A stretch of DNA of 64,000 nt from Endothia cerciana (taxonomy: Eukaryota > Ascomycota > Sordariomycetes > Diaporthales > Cryphonectriaceae), in contig JALRMH010000041.1 in NCBI GenBank assembly GCA_026119935.1, positions 124,001-188,000 on the forward strand. Direction: 5' to 3'. Position 1 is the first letter of the stretch. Every line of letters starts with the position of its first letter. The notes under the pieces were generated by a model, which was not told where the DNA came from, made no database searches, and was given only the letters and a program-made list of their open reading frames with translations. The translations under genes and the position numbers were made by a program. Shown here one piece after another: positions 22,581-34,758 of the stretch.

Positions 22581-25500
22581 CTAGTCAAAAGTGACCAGTG
22601 ATCTGACGATGTCCGCAGCTTCGTCCAGGCACTTCTCAAACCTCGCCACCCCATTCGAAGGCCCAACGATGGAGAACAGAGTCCTATTTGCCTCGTGGTT
22701 AGCCCCAAACCTTCAATTGCTCTCGGGGATCAGGCAGGAAATTGACGGGAAAGGGGACAACTTACGCCTCTCCGTGGGGGCTGTACGCCATCCAGAAGGC
22801 CTCAGGCCAGACCAACAAGTACGACTTGTCCAGGGCTGCCTCTGAATCCGTTATGCCTGTTATGAGCAGGTTTGGCTGCGCTCTCCGATAGAGGGGATCG
22901 CGGAACACCTCGGGTAGTTCTTGGCCATCGGGCCACAGCGCTTGAATAGCATCCATAAGGCTGTAGTGATTCTCGCCCCTCATGGCGCGCGCCAGATTGT
23001 CATTGATGTCCTCGGCCGCCGCCAGCATCATGGTCCTGAGATCTGCTTTGGGGGTAGAGCAGTCAACTACGGCGGAGCAGAAAGACGCTACGGGTTCCGA
23101 GGCTTGTTGTATCATGTCAGGCCGACCCTTGTGAAAACGTGCCATGTTGACTGCTTCCCAGCTGGCCGGGTTGTAGCCGAAGTAGAGGCGGCTGGCGAGC
23201 TGGATGGTGACGTCTATGGTGGCCTTAATAGGCACATGGTGAGTCGTCAGTAGGTTCCTGTTGAGCGACGGAAGGTCATGTACGGCGTATTTCCGTTGAG
23301 AGGCCATATGCAGATGCTTCTCGCGGAGTGTCTCGATCCTCTCCTGGATCTCCATGGACGTGACGGCGGTGTGCTCTTCTAGCTCGACGTGTGCATGGGC
23401 TTTCCCGTTTGTTCTGCTTGTTCTAGTTCTGGGTTGGTGCCCGCGTATGGCTTCGTGTATCGCCTCGTTCAGACGCAGCATGGTCTGGCCATCTATCATC
23501 GAGTGTTCCCCGATGAACGAAGATGTTCCGTTCTTCGCTACAATGAATTGCAGGCACTTGTCATACCAACGGTTCGAACCGTCACCCTGGATGCACTGCT
23601 GCACCCTTTCATTGTTGGAAGAAGCCTCGGTGTCTTCGAGACAGACAACGAAAGCGGCGGTCTCGATAGTGTGGAGGTATGCGGCGTTCTGTGGGTCGAG
23701 CCCCAGAAGAGCCTCTCGTGTCTTGGCCCAGGAGTCGCGATCGTCGGATGTCAGCAAGCCGACGGAGGAGTCTGGTTCATCATCTGGAGACTCATTCAAG
23801 ATGCTCTGGAACGTCTCCTCGAGTTTCCCGACCGAGGTGTTCTGGTCACCATCTCGGAGGGAGACCCTGAAGACTCGGCCGTGCCGCAACACTACGCAAT
23901 AATCCCCTTCGTACTTGCGCATCTTGTCACAGCCGACGTGTGGCTCGCGGGTGGCATTGAATAGCCACGTCGACGAGTACATGCAGAGTGGAACTCCAAA
24001 AGGAGCTAGGCCCTCAACCTCGCCAGCCTCAAGGGCTTGTTTGTGGCGGAAGGCGGCTCCGGCGATCAGAGCAGCTCGTTCCGCCTGGGAGTGCGGGACA
24101 GGGCTGTCGTGGTGCGTTCCACTGAAGCTCTTGTGCATCAGGGGGAATCGAGGCCGCAGGTGGAGGACTTCCGTGACGACGTCACTGCTCCAGCTCTCTA
24201 TATTGGGATCAGCTGCCCGAGCAGCAAGCTGGTCATAGATCTGGCGGGCAGTACTGCCTTCAGCAACGAAGGAAGTAACGGCTGACTTGAACTTCTCAAG
24301 CTCTTGTGGAGATTTGGCAAAGCGACTGGCGTTCAAGATGAAGTACTTCAGGGATCCTTCAAGGTCAGGAATCGGCTGACGTGGGAGAACATCGACCTGT
24401 TGGCAGCAGTCGTGGCGTTGGCTGACTTTCCCGTTGAGATCGCCCTTCCCGCCGGGTGCTGTATCATTTGCTGAATCTCTAGATGCGGTCGCTTGAGGAT
24501 CTGAAGAGCAATCTCCCCGAACATCATCGCCGATGAGTTTAGACCTCAAGGCGATGGTCTCCGCAAGGGCTGGGATGTTGCTCGCACCAGTCACCTCCGC
24601 CGCGGATATGGTTACTTCGAAAGACCGTACCATCCAGTTCTTGACCTCGATAGACACGAGTGAGTCCATACCGAAGGTGGCCAACGGCTGATCCAAGCTG
24701 ATGTCTTCGAGAGGGCGATCGAGGAAGACCGCGAACTTCTCGGCGATGGCCTCGATGATAATTTCCTCGGCATTCTTCATCGACGCTGCTGCCTTGATTG
24801 AAGCCTGCACGTCGACCTTGGCATCGCCTGAGCCGCCGGCACCGCGACTCGCTTGCGTGTAGGGGGTCATGCTCAGCATCGGGTTCGCGAGAGAAAACAC
24901 GTCGTTGGATGCGACCATCGAGTCTCGGTCGAATCCCATGAAAGTCTGCACGCAGCCATCTTGCGTTGCTTGTGAACCCATGGCATATATGAGGACCTTG
25001 AAGACTTCTTCGAAGGACATAAGAATAGCGCTAGCACGCATCAGCTCCTGCTGCCTGGCAGGCAGGCAGACAATGGCCTCGGAGCCGTCGACGGCGCCCA
25101 GGTTGAGAGATATGTAACGGGTACGGATAGGCGGTCCTGGGGACTGTTCCTTTGCATGCGCAAAAGCATCCTGGAATGCATTGCCGGCGGAGTAGTTTGC
25201 TTGTCCAGTCTTGCCGAGGATGCAGGTGACGGAAGACAGCATGATGAAGAAATCCAGATGAGGTGACGAAAAGGCTGCATCTAAGTTGAGGGTTCCCTTC
25301 ACCTTTGGACCCAGCGCAGTATTGTAGTCGTCTAGTGTCATATGGGCCAGTGGGTGATCCTTTAGGACCATGCCGCCATGAATGACACCCTTAACCGGAG
25401 GAAGACTTCTTTGACATAGTGATGCAACCGATTGGACATTGGAAATGTCCGTGATGTCGCACTTCGCGATGTGCAACTGGGCCCCGAGCGATCGGATATC

Positions 25501-28500
25501 TTCTTCGAGTTGCCGCTTGGCCAACTCATCGAGGTCGCGACGAGACAAAGAGAGTATATGGCCAGCGCCGTGCGAGGCTAGAACGCGAGCTATCCTTCTC
25601 CCGAGATCTCCTAGACCACCGGCAATGATATACGTGCCATTCGCGTCGAGCGTCAAGGATGCGGGTGGAGGTGCCAGTGCGTTCACCATGAGCGTCTTCT
25701 GCTCAGGGATGTTCAGAACGACCTTGCCTGTATGCTTGCGACCAGCAATCAGACGGAAGGCCCGCTCAACATGGTCCATGTCCATCGTCATAAGGGGTGT
25801 CACGGCTCTGAGAACACCCTGATTCAGAAGTTCGACGATCTCTCCGAAACTCCGGTACATTTGCAGCGGCTTCTTGTTGAACAAGACTAGGAGATCAACC
25901 GCAGCGAAAGTGATGCTCCTGTCGAACGGCACCATATTCAGGTGACTTCTCTTGTATATATCCGCCTTGCCAATCTCAAGGTGGAATCCCAAAGGTGCAA
26001 CACACTCCCAGCTGTGAGTCAACATTTCACCAGCAAGTGAGTTGAGAACGACATCAACACCACGACCTTTGGTCACTCGAAGCACGCCTTCCTTGAACGA
26101 CGTGTTGCGAGAAGAGAAGATGTGAGTTGCAGGAATACCGTACGCATCCATGATCAGCTTGCGCTTCTCGGCACTGCCCACAGTTGCGAATACTTCAGCA
26201 CCGCGCCATTGCGCGATCTGTATTGCGGCCTGACCGACACCGCCGGAGGCAGCTTGGATCAGTACTGTTTGTCCCTTCTCAAGATGGGCGATGTCGATCA
26301 GACAGTGGTACGCTGTGAGGAAGATGATCGGCATCGAAGCAGCGGCGTCAAAGCCCAGGTCAAGCGTTGGGGGCAAGGCGTGAGCCCATAGTCCCTTGAT
26401 ACGAGGGTGGCTTGCGAATGCCTGTGCTCCCAGGCCCATGACCCGGTCGCCGACCTTGTACTTGCCGTGCAGGTCGTCACCCACAGCAGTCACCACACCT
26501 GCGCACTCGCCAGCCATGGGGAGGCCGGGCAGCATCTGCCCAAGGGCAATGAACACATCTCGGAAGTTGACCCCGTAAGCGCGCGCCTCGACCTGGATCT
26601 CGTCCCGGCCGAGGGGTCGCTTGTGGGACTCATCGTCGGCAAAGCGCAAGCTGGAGAGAAGTCCAGGAGTCTCGACCTCAAGCTTCAGGGGTCGAGCGGC
26701 GTCCTGGTAGGCACAGAGATCCAGCTGGGCCTGCCCGTTCACCTGATCGATCCAGGTGTTGAAGTTGGTGTCTGCCTGGGCGCGAGGAACAGTGAGCTGG
26801 CCGCCTGTCAGACGGTACTCTGTTTCTTGTGAAGGTTGATTGCCAGGCCGGGGCCAGAAGGAGGACTCTGCCACGCGCATTGCGGTAGCCACAATAGAAT
26901 CCAAGTCTTTCTCCCTGACAGATTTAATGGATCTTTGTATGTCAAGCGTGATGAAGCGGGCACTATCATTTTCACGGCGTATAACACGCGCAAGCCCGGT
27001 AACGAGCCCCTTGGTTGCAGTCACTTCTGCAGAATCGTCCTCTTGAAAGCTCACCCATAGGAGATATCTGCAGGTCGTGAGCAGCGTCTTGAACTTTTCA
27101 AAGCTCTCCTGGCTCTCATGAGGCGCCAGGATGCTGTTATCCGCCCTGTCCAGGAGGACGTATGCAGTGTTCTCATCGACTGTAAGGTTCAGATCGGGAT
27201 TCCACACCTCTCTGGTGGACGCGAAGCCCTGATCCTTGGCAGACTCACATATCTTCTTGCCGAGTGCCTTAGAGGCGGGTGCAGAAGATGTGCAAAATAC
27301 GTGAACCGTATCGATCGCGGTGCGAGGCTGGTCCTGGGACGCCAAGTCCACAGCCTTGGAGACCATGACCGAGGTTCTAGGGGCTGGTCCCTCGTGATCG
27401 TCTATCGCTACTTCGATACCACCGAAAGAATGGGCAGACAGAAGATTGTGCCAATGTTCACGGGATAGCAGTGGACCTTGGTTGCCTTCTTTGCGTTCGT
27501 CCTCGAATGCCCACCACCCTGAGAGTGTGCCAAAAATTGTGTTGATTGCGGCAGTGAGGCGGGTGATCTCCACAAGCACGAGCCTGCCTCCGGGTTTCAG
27601 CAACTTTCTCGTGTTAGATATGGTCTCGGCCATGGATGGCGTCGCGTGAAGCACGTTGGAGCACATGATCAGGTCGTATTTGTTGGCTTCGAAACCTTGC
27701 TTAAGAGGATCCCAGGTGACATCAAGTGTCTTGTATTCGATGTGGTTATCCCATGAAGCAAATTTGGTCTTCGCTTGCTCAAAGAAGCCGGAAGATACAT
27801 CAGTGTAGTGGTAGGTGTCGAAGAGGGGCCCCTCGGGACGGTCCAAGGCTTTGATCAGGGGAAGTGTAGATCCCCCTGTGCCAGCTCCGATTTCGAGAAT
27901 GGTCATGTGTGGCTTTTTGAAAGCCAGAAGTTCCATGTACTTGGCCATGTGTATGTTGCTGTGTCGGATCATGCCATCTGCGTAGAATTGGTTGAGCAAG
28001 TTGCCTTCGAGCATGAGAGCTAGCGAATCGACCTCTCCAGTGAGAATACCAGGCAGATTTTGGCCAATTCGAGACAGCATTTGGCCTTCGACACCGGACT
28101 CTATGAGGCGCTGTAGAATGGATGCTTCTGGTTCTGAACCAATACTGGAAATGGTTTGGTGGAAGGCTTCGGACTGCAGGTACTTCTCAATCCAGTTGAA
28201 GAGTTTCAAGAGGTGCGGCGCGTTGATCTTGCCACTGGCATGCCGGACCCTCTCGAAAGCATCGCGAAGGAAGATAGCCGCGGCTTGTTCGTTCAGCTCG
28301 AGCTCATCCTGGATGGCACGAGTGTCGCCATCAGACCCAGATGAGTGAATGCGTTTCTGGAGTTCCTCCCCATGCAAGAAATCCGCATCATTATCCCACC
28401 GCATCCTGTAGTTCATCTTGCGGTGGAAAGGAATAGAGTGTGAGTCTCGAATTTCTTCGCCGATTGAACGGAGTTGCCAATGCTTGGTGGAAGCAACGAA

Positions 28501-31500
28501 ATCTAGGCTCCCATCCGGTCGCCTCTGGTAGCACCAGGAGTTGCCACTGGCAGATGACTTGCCTTCTGGAGTAATCTCAAGAGCGACAAGAAGCTCAGTG
28601 CCAGGCTCCTTTGCCATCCTGGCAGATACGGTGATTTCGGACATGAAGACGGGCATGAGCGGCGAGTTACTGCACTCCCTCTTGAACATCACAGCGGCCA
28701 TCTGATTTATGGCATCAAGAGTCGTTGGGTGAATGACGTGTGGCTGCGAAAACGACTTCGGCATGAACTCGGCAATGTTGGGAATGGTTACTGTCGCGTA
28801 GGCTGAGTGATCCTTACCGATCTGGATATTTGAGAGGGTCGAAAAGCTAGGGCCAAAGTCGTTACCAGTAGAACGCAACATCGAGTATATATCCTCGGCG
28901 TTCACGGTTTCTCTGCTTGCGCGTTGGATCTCCTCGAATCTCTGGACCGTGGCTTGTTGACACAACGACTGCTCATCCAGGATGCCGTCGACCTCATCAG
29001 ATGTGTTCGACCTGGTCTGAGCCATGACCAGGCCGGTGGAATGTTCACTCCAGGATCCATCCACATCATAAGATAAGACTCGAAACGCCTCCCAGGGACT
29101 ACTATCACTGGTCCTACTGCGCGTGAGGACGAGCTGAAGCTCAACTTCGGGCGTAGACCCATCCAATCCCTCCTCTTTGAGAACAACTGGCTTTGAGAAA
29201 GTGACATCTCGTAAGACAAATCCAGTGATCTCTGCCGTTGGGTTTCGGAGTTGTGTCAGCTGTTTCATAGCCTCCAGAGCCATTGTCACGTAACCAGCGC
29301 CGGGAAAGACGATCATGCCGTCCACCACATGGTGCTTCAACCACTGCATACCCTTGACACTGAGATGATACCTCCATCGTGGCTCATGGATATTACTGGA
29401 GACGTCGAGAAGTCCGACGAGATCATGGTACGGGTACTTGCGGAATCGGTGATCGCGACTCAGGCGAGACTCGTACCAATATCTCGTGCCATGATCGAAC
29501 GCGTAAGTCGGAAGGTCAGATAGGGTCTTGAACTTCACTTGATCCCGTGAGTCGCGGGGATGTTCCAGGCATAGAAGTGTCTGAAAGTCAATGGGACTCC
29601 CCAATTCGAAAAGTCGAGCCGCCACGGTGAAAGCAGTTGTAGCAGCGTCCTTATTTCTGTAGAGACATGAGGCGTAGGTGTATTTGTAGTCGGTCCTCTG
29701 GGCCAGTATTTGCCGAATAGGACCCATGAGGGCGGCGTGGGGGCCGACTTCCACAAAGACGTTGTATGGGTCTCGGGTGGCAGCTGATCTGGACATCGCA
29801 TCTGCAAGGCAACTCAGCGCATCGCTGAAGCGGACTTGGGACACCAGATTTTCCGTCCAGTACGACGCATCAAAGCCGGAGGTTTTTAGTTGTCCGGTGA
29901 CCGATGAGTAAAAGCTGACGTCGGAACGTGGAGCTTGAGATTTCATCTCGGACAGGGACTCGAGATAGTCCCTAGCAATGGTCTCCATATGGTGGGAATG
30001 GTATGCGGTATCTACCTTCAGCTTTCTTGCGAATATGTCCCTGCTCTGCAGGATTTCCTGCAGCTCATCGATGGCGGCCTCGTCTCCCGAGACCGTGACA
30101 CTGTCCGGACTGTTCACACATGCCACCTTGATGTTGCCACACCTTACCTGCTTGGCAAGAGGAGCGATGGCCTGCTCGGAGGAACCAACTGCCAGCATTG
30201 ATCCTGGCACCGAGTTCTTCTTCTTCGCCTTGGCGGAGAATACACCACGGCAGTACGATCTATACACAGAGTCAGCCTTACACAAAAACATTGCAATGCG
30301 TTCGTTGAGAACGAGACAGGGACAACCGACATGAACATTGCAGCTTCATGGGTCAAAGCACCCGCTGCGTAGGCTGCCGCGATTTCCCCGGAGCTGTGGC
30401 CAACCACAGCTTTGGGAGAGACACCGACATCTGCGAGAAGGTCGACCAAGGCGAGTTGGATGGCTGTGGTAGCCGGCTGGGAGACCTCACTTCGGCCAAC
30501 GAGTGACTCAGCCTCCGGCTTTTCTAGCTCATCGAGCAGCGACCACTCGCAGCCTCGAGCTCCCAGGAACCGATCAGATGCTTCAAGGGACTCTCGGAAG
30601 ACAACCGAGCTACTGATGAGTTCCCGTCCCATTGCATACCACTGAGCACCCTGACCTGTGAAAACGAAAGCGAGCTGGACAGACGAATTCCCGGGTTTAG
30701 ACTTGATGGCTTTGCCCTGGACAAGCTCAGCGGACAGTTCGTTCTGTGCCGATGCCACGAACGCTGATCGCCATGGAAGCAGCGAGCGCCGCGTGTTGAG
30801 CGTGTAGGACAAGTTTCGGAGCTCATCGTAGCTCAAATCCCGCTGAGTGAGCCATTGCTGGAGCTTTTTGGCCGCAGACTGGGCTGCAGTCTCAGATGCA
30901 GCAGTGAGCGTAAACATGAGCGGAGCTTCCTTGGAGACTGACACTGTCTCTGTTAGAGGCCGAGTATAATGGCCATTCTGACGGGGGCCCCGGTGGCCAT
31001 TAAGAGTGCCGTTCGAATGAGCATAATACCCGTTGCTTCCGTTCAGGCGATGGCCATTCATGTGGCCATTCGTGGACCCATTGTTTTTGCTGTGAGTCGC
31101 GGCCAGCATGGACTGCACAGACTCGAGAACTACGTGACCGTTGGTACCACCGTAGCCAAAGCTGTTGACAGATGCTCGCTGCGGCCCAGTATGACCTTCT
31201 GGAGCCAACGGAAGCAACTTTTGAGGGACCTGAACCAAGGGTGAGCAAAGAACGGTGGGGGGCATGCGAAATGAAGACGAGATATTGGCATACTTTGATA
31301 CGGCGCACATCTAATTTAAGGCTTGGCTTGGGAGTTTCAAGGTCAAGATGAGGCGGAACCTGTCCTTTGTTCAGGACAAGGATTGTCTTAATCAGGCCAG
31401 CAACGCCACTGGCGGCCTCCAGGTGACCAATATTCGACTTGATAGAGCCGAGGTACAGGTCTGTTTTCCTAGTGTTGGACTCATCGCAGAAAATCTGTGA

Positions 31501-32806
31501 GATTGATGAAACTTCTGCATTGTCACCTATGCAGAAAATGTGAGCATGTTGGGCTTAATCTGGGAACGACGAAAGTAGTTACTTACCAGCTTGGGTGCCC
31601 TGTCCTCGTGACCACCGCTAACGTTAGCTACAATTTCCCACATACACCTAGAGTTTCATCAGGAGACTATACCGTTCCGTGTGCCTCGACATAGAGCGTC
31701 TCGCCCGGGTCGATGCCGGCTGAAGAATACACCTGTCTCATCAGTGCGGCCTGTGCATCTGCGTTCGGCAGCGAGATGCCTGCAGTCTTTCCATCCTGGT
31801 TGAGGGCAGAGTTCACAATCACTCCATGAATCGGGTCGCCATCTTCAATGGCATGTTCAAGCAGCTTTAGGACGACAGTGGCCGCGCCTTCGCCGCGAGC
31901 ATAGCCAGATCCGCGACTATCGAAGACATAACACCTTCCATCTGGGTTGACCATCCTGCAGAAAGAAAATTTGTATCAGTATCCGTAGATGATTATTAAC
32001 TTGGGAAACACTCAAAAACATACCCCGAGGAACTCATGGTAACCGATTGGTCAGGATGTAGTAGGAGCTCAGTGCCGCCAACGATTGCCACGCGGGACTC
32101 TCCAGCTCTCAGCGTCAGACAGGCTTGATGCAAAGCGACCATGCTTCCTGACTGTAAACAAAATTAGTTTAGCTTCTCTATATCACACAGCGGGAGCTTG
32201 AGTTGCAGTCTAACGTACACAACCTGTGTCGATGGTCATGGATGCCCCTTTAAGATCGAAGAGGTATGAGATGCGATTAGATAGCGTGGCTTCACCTGTG
32301 CCTGTGAGATGTGTTCTTGGGATCTGCGGGAGGTCCTTGTATCCTATCTCGAGATATTAGCAGGCTTGGGGAATGAAATGTCACAAAAGAGGGCACAGAC
32401 CCATTCTATCGTAGTCACGGCCGAAGACTCCGGCGAAAACGGAGGCGTCTGAACCTTTGAGCGTCTCAATGGGAATTCCGGCATTCTCCAGTGCCTCATA
32501 AGCTGTCTCCAAGAGTAATCGTCCCTGTGGATCCATGGTGTGTGCCTCGTAAAGAGAACAATTAAAGAACCGAGCGTCGAAGTGGGAGACATCTTCCTTG
32601 AGGAAGTAAGAGCTTTGCGCATTCAGTGACTCGCGCTGTTCCGGGTCAGGATGGAAGAACGCCTCGGCATTCCATCGATCTTTAGGAACTCTAGCCCATC
32701 CGGACCGACCCTCCTTCATCAGGTCCCAGAGCTTCTCGGGGTTGGAGGCGCCTCCGGGCAGACGACACCCCATCCCGACGACAGCTATGGGCGTTGGACG
32801 TGCCAT
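22581..32806 (-). CDS. Highly reducing polyketide synthase with C-terminal carnitine-acyltransferase-type domain
   Basis: Nine exons: 32806-32401, 32343-32219, 32151-32024, 31955-31673, 31599-31587 (13 nt), 31526-31294, 31229-30331, 30259-22766 and 22683-22581, all in phase, about 3227 aa. Domains: KS (C177 in DTGCSGS, H312 in VEAHGT, H353 in NIGHLEAASG); AT (GHSSGE, S675); DH (HVVDG, H1006; DAINQ later); C-MeT (LEIGAGTGG, about 1484); ER (SGGVGQA, about 2034); KR (AGGLGDLGR, about 2242; Y2385 in GQANYSAGN); ACP (GMDSL, S2562); and a cAT domain from about 2650 with TSDDRDSW, catalytic GEHSMIDG (H2948) and NMARFHKGR. No domain looks inactivated. The enzyme should build a reduced, C-methylated chain from malonyl units, and the cAT should transfer it to an acceptor, as reported for a Trichoderma HR-PKS. 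The donor of the exon 7/8 intron is ambiguous (gtcggt or gttgtc). Confidence 0.95.
31587..31599 (-). other. 13-nt micro-exon of the PKS
   Basis: The piece ggcacccaagctg, flanked by gaggacag on its 5' side and gtaagt on its 3' side, is needed to read the conserved KS motif: exon 4 ends at EAHGT and exon 6 begins GDNAEV, and the micro-exon supplies GTQA between them in phase. Confidence 0.85.
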
Positions 32807-33523
32807 GATGACCGTTGGGGTAACAGAGATGAAGGACAGAGTTGTGAGAAAGATGAAATACGGTTGTTAAGGAGGAGTCTTCACTACACCACTGAAACTC
32901 TCACACCGTTGATACGGTGGAAGCTTGAAGAATGACAGACGGTGACTAGGGAAATTGATCAAGAGCATGGAGGGTGCTTCGCTCATTTCTACTGCCAGGC
33001 TTGAGTGGCCATCCGCGACAAATAAATCCAAATCCTCGAGATCTGCGTGCTAGTCCCTTATCACAAGCCGGAATTAACACAAGTATGTGTCAACAAGGTG
33101 AGACTCACCGGTGCGTCGCCCTTGGTATGCGGCCACCTCTCTCAGACTTCCATCACATCGATAGTATGTGAGTTTGACTGCATCGTGATTGGACACAAGA
33201 GCTCTAGAACATCAAGTCGGGCCGCAGGTGTGATATGTGGCTTGGCATTGGAACAACCCTCCACTTGTCACTCTGTTGTCAATGTTGATGAAGGTCATTG
33301 TAGTCATGCAAGGCGCTGATTGCGCTGGCCGATCTTTGCTACAGTCGTTCCGCCTACGGGTTGGATGCAGGGACGAAGGGCATAGCGTGGGCTGGCAGAA
33401 TATCGTGTCGCCTGTCCCTGTCGGCACAAAGATGGTTGTCGGAGTCGGGGGGTTGTTCCGTTGTCTCAGAATGTGGAACACAGGCTGCGCAACGCCCCTT
33501 GATGGTCTTGCAACTTTCATGGC

Positions 33524-33593
33524 GTACCTTGCGGCAGGTTCACCCGACGCGGGCTATTTGATACTGTACCTTGCGGAAAGTTCTTCCGACTCG
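33524..33593. repeat. Direct repeat pair, 42-bp period, in PKS upstream region
   Basis: Two copies of a 28-bp sequence beginning gtaccttgcgg and ending ccgac(g/t)cg start at 33524 and 33566. The conserved core is gtaccttgcgg-n2-gttc-n2-ccgac. They lie about 720-790 bp upstream of the PKS start. Confidence 0.85.
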
Positions 33594-34273
33594 AGATACA
33601 CGAGGTGGTGATATTTCGGGGACCTCAAGATGTGGATGTGGATGGCTGAACAGGAGACTGGCTGAGATACTGTTTTGCATTCATTGCCCTTACTTAACGA
33701 TAACAACTAAGACCCGGAATGTCATGTCCGTACCTGGGAACCTGGCCGGAATATCATTCGGTTAGCTGTTATCGTGATTTAGAGAGCATTCCACGGCTAC
33801 CTAGATAGCATATCTACTCATCTGTGGTAGCAAAAATTCTGTGTAGGGCACAAGAGACGCCGACCATTCCGCGTGTTGTCTCGCGGCGTGCTACAGCTAT
33901 CTAGGTACCTTACGGTACTTCAATTCTTTCCCTTACCGTGAATGGCTTGTCCAATGTTCCGAGACTTGTGGCCAATCTCATCGAGATTGTCTTTCTTTCA
34001 GCTGAAAAAGTTGGACAGGATATTGAAGATCCTCACATTGCAAGGCAAGTCTCTCAAAGACACCTTGACACACTTGCACCCTGACAATCTTGCTCAGACC
34101 TTCAGTTCTGTAAGTTTTCTGGAGGTCGGTACAGAGTGTACTAAGAGAAAATATCAATGAGGTACTTGCGACTCACATGTTTGCTGTTAAACATTGACTC
34201 GATAGGATCGGCCATGGCTACCTGGGCGATTAATCAGTGCCTTCGATAGTAGCATCATCGTGAGTAAGACTCC

Positions 34274-34373
34274 CCCCCTCTATAGCAGTGATGTTAGGCT
34301 CCGGCTGACGGTCAGGTATACATGCATTGTGACCTCCCCCTCTAGGCATAGCAGTGATGTCAGGTTCCAGCTG
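34274..34373. repeat. Direct repeat pair in transporter upstream region
   Basis: Two copies of a sequence with core atagcagtgatgt followed by aggYtccRgctg, each preceded by ccccctct, at 34274-34307 and 34335-34373. They are about 390-490 bp upstream of the transporter start. Confidence 0.85.
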
Positions 34374-34758
34374 TGCCGGCACGCAATATGTAACACGTCA
34401 CTATCTGGACAAGGCTACAGCCTTCCCTCGTGATTTGCTCAACAGAGAGCACACATAAAAGCGACATCGCTCATTGGCAGAGCACTCCCCTGTTACACTA
34501 GCTTATCGAATGCCACACTGACATTTTTGAAAACGGCTGGTTTCGTTGATACAACGCTGCTGAGTAGTCCAGCCTCTTACGCCTCCCTTAGCTCCCCATT
34601 GGCTCCGGTGCAAATTCCAGCCGAGGGACTGATCTGCCCTCGAGCCGATGCTGTAACACTCCTTGGGTACTCTTCTGGTGAAGTCATAACAGAAGTATCT
34701 TCCACAACACAACTATGTTTCAGAGAACTGCATCAAACCTTACATAAAGCCCCTAGAT

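Larger units (their letters stand above)
32807..34758. promoter_or_regulatory. Divergent promoter region between PKS and DHA2 transporter
   Basis: The PKS start (32806, minus) and the transporter start (34759, plus) point away from each other across 1.95 kb with no supported gene. Two direct-repeat sets lie inside, at 33524-33593 and 34274-34373, plus a palindromic GTACCTTACGGTAC at about 33905-33918. These are candidates for pathway-regulator binding and shared control; no site was matched to a known regulator. The plus-strand frame at 33237-33611 is judged chance. Confidence 0.55.

Noticed and set aside
33237..33611. 124-aa plus-strand frame in the PKS-transporter promoter
   Set aside because: No domain or conserved motif, overlaps the direct repeats, and another frame overlaps it; judged chance.
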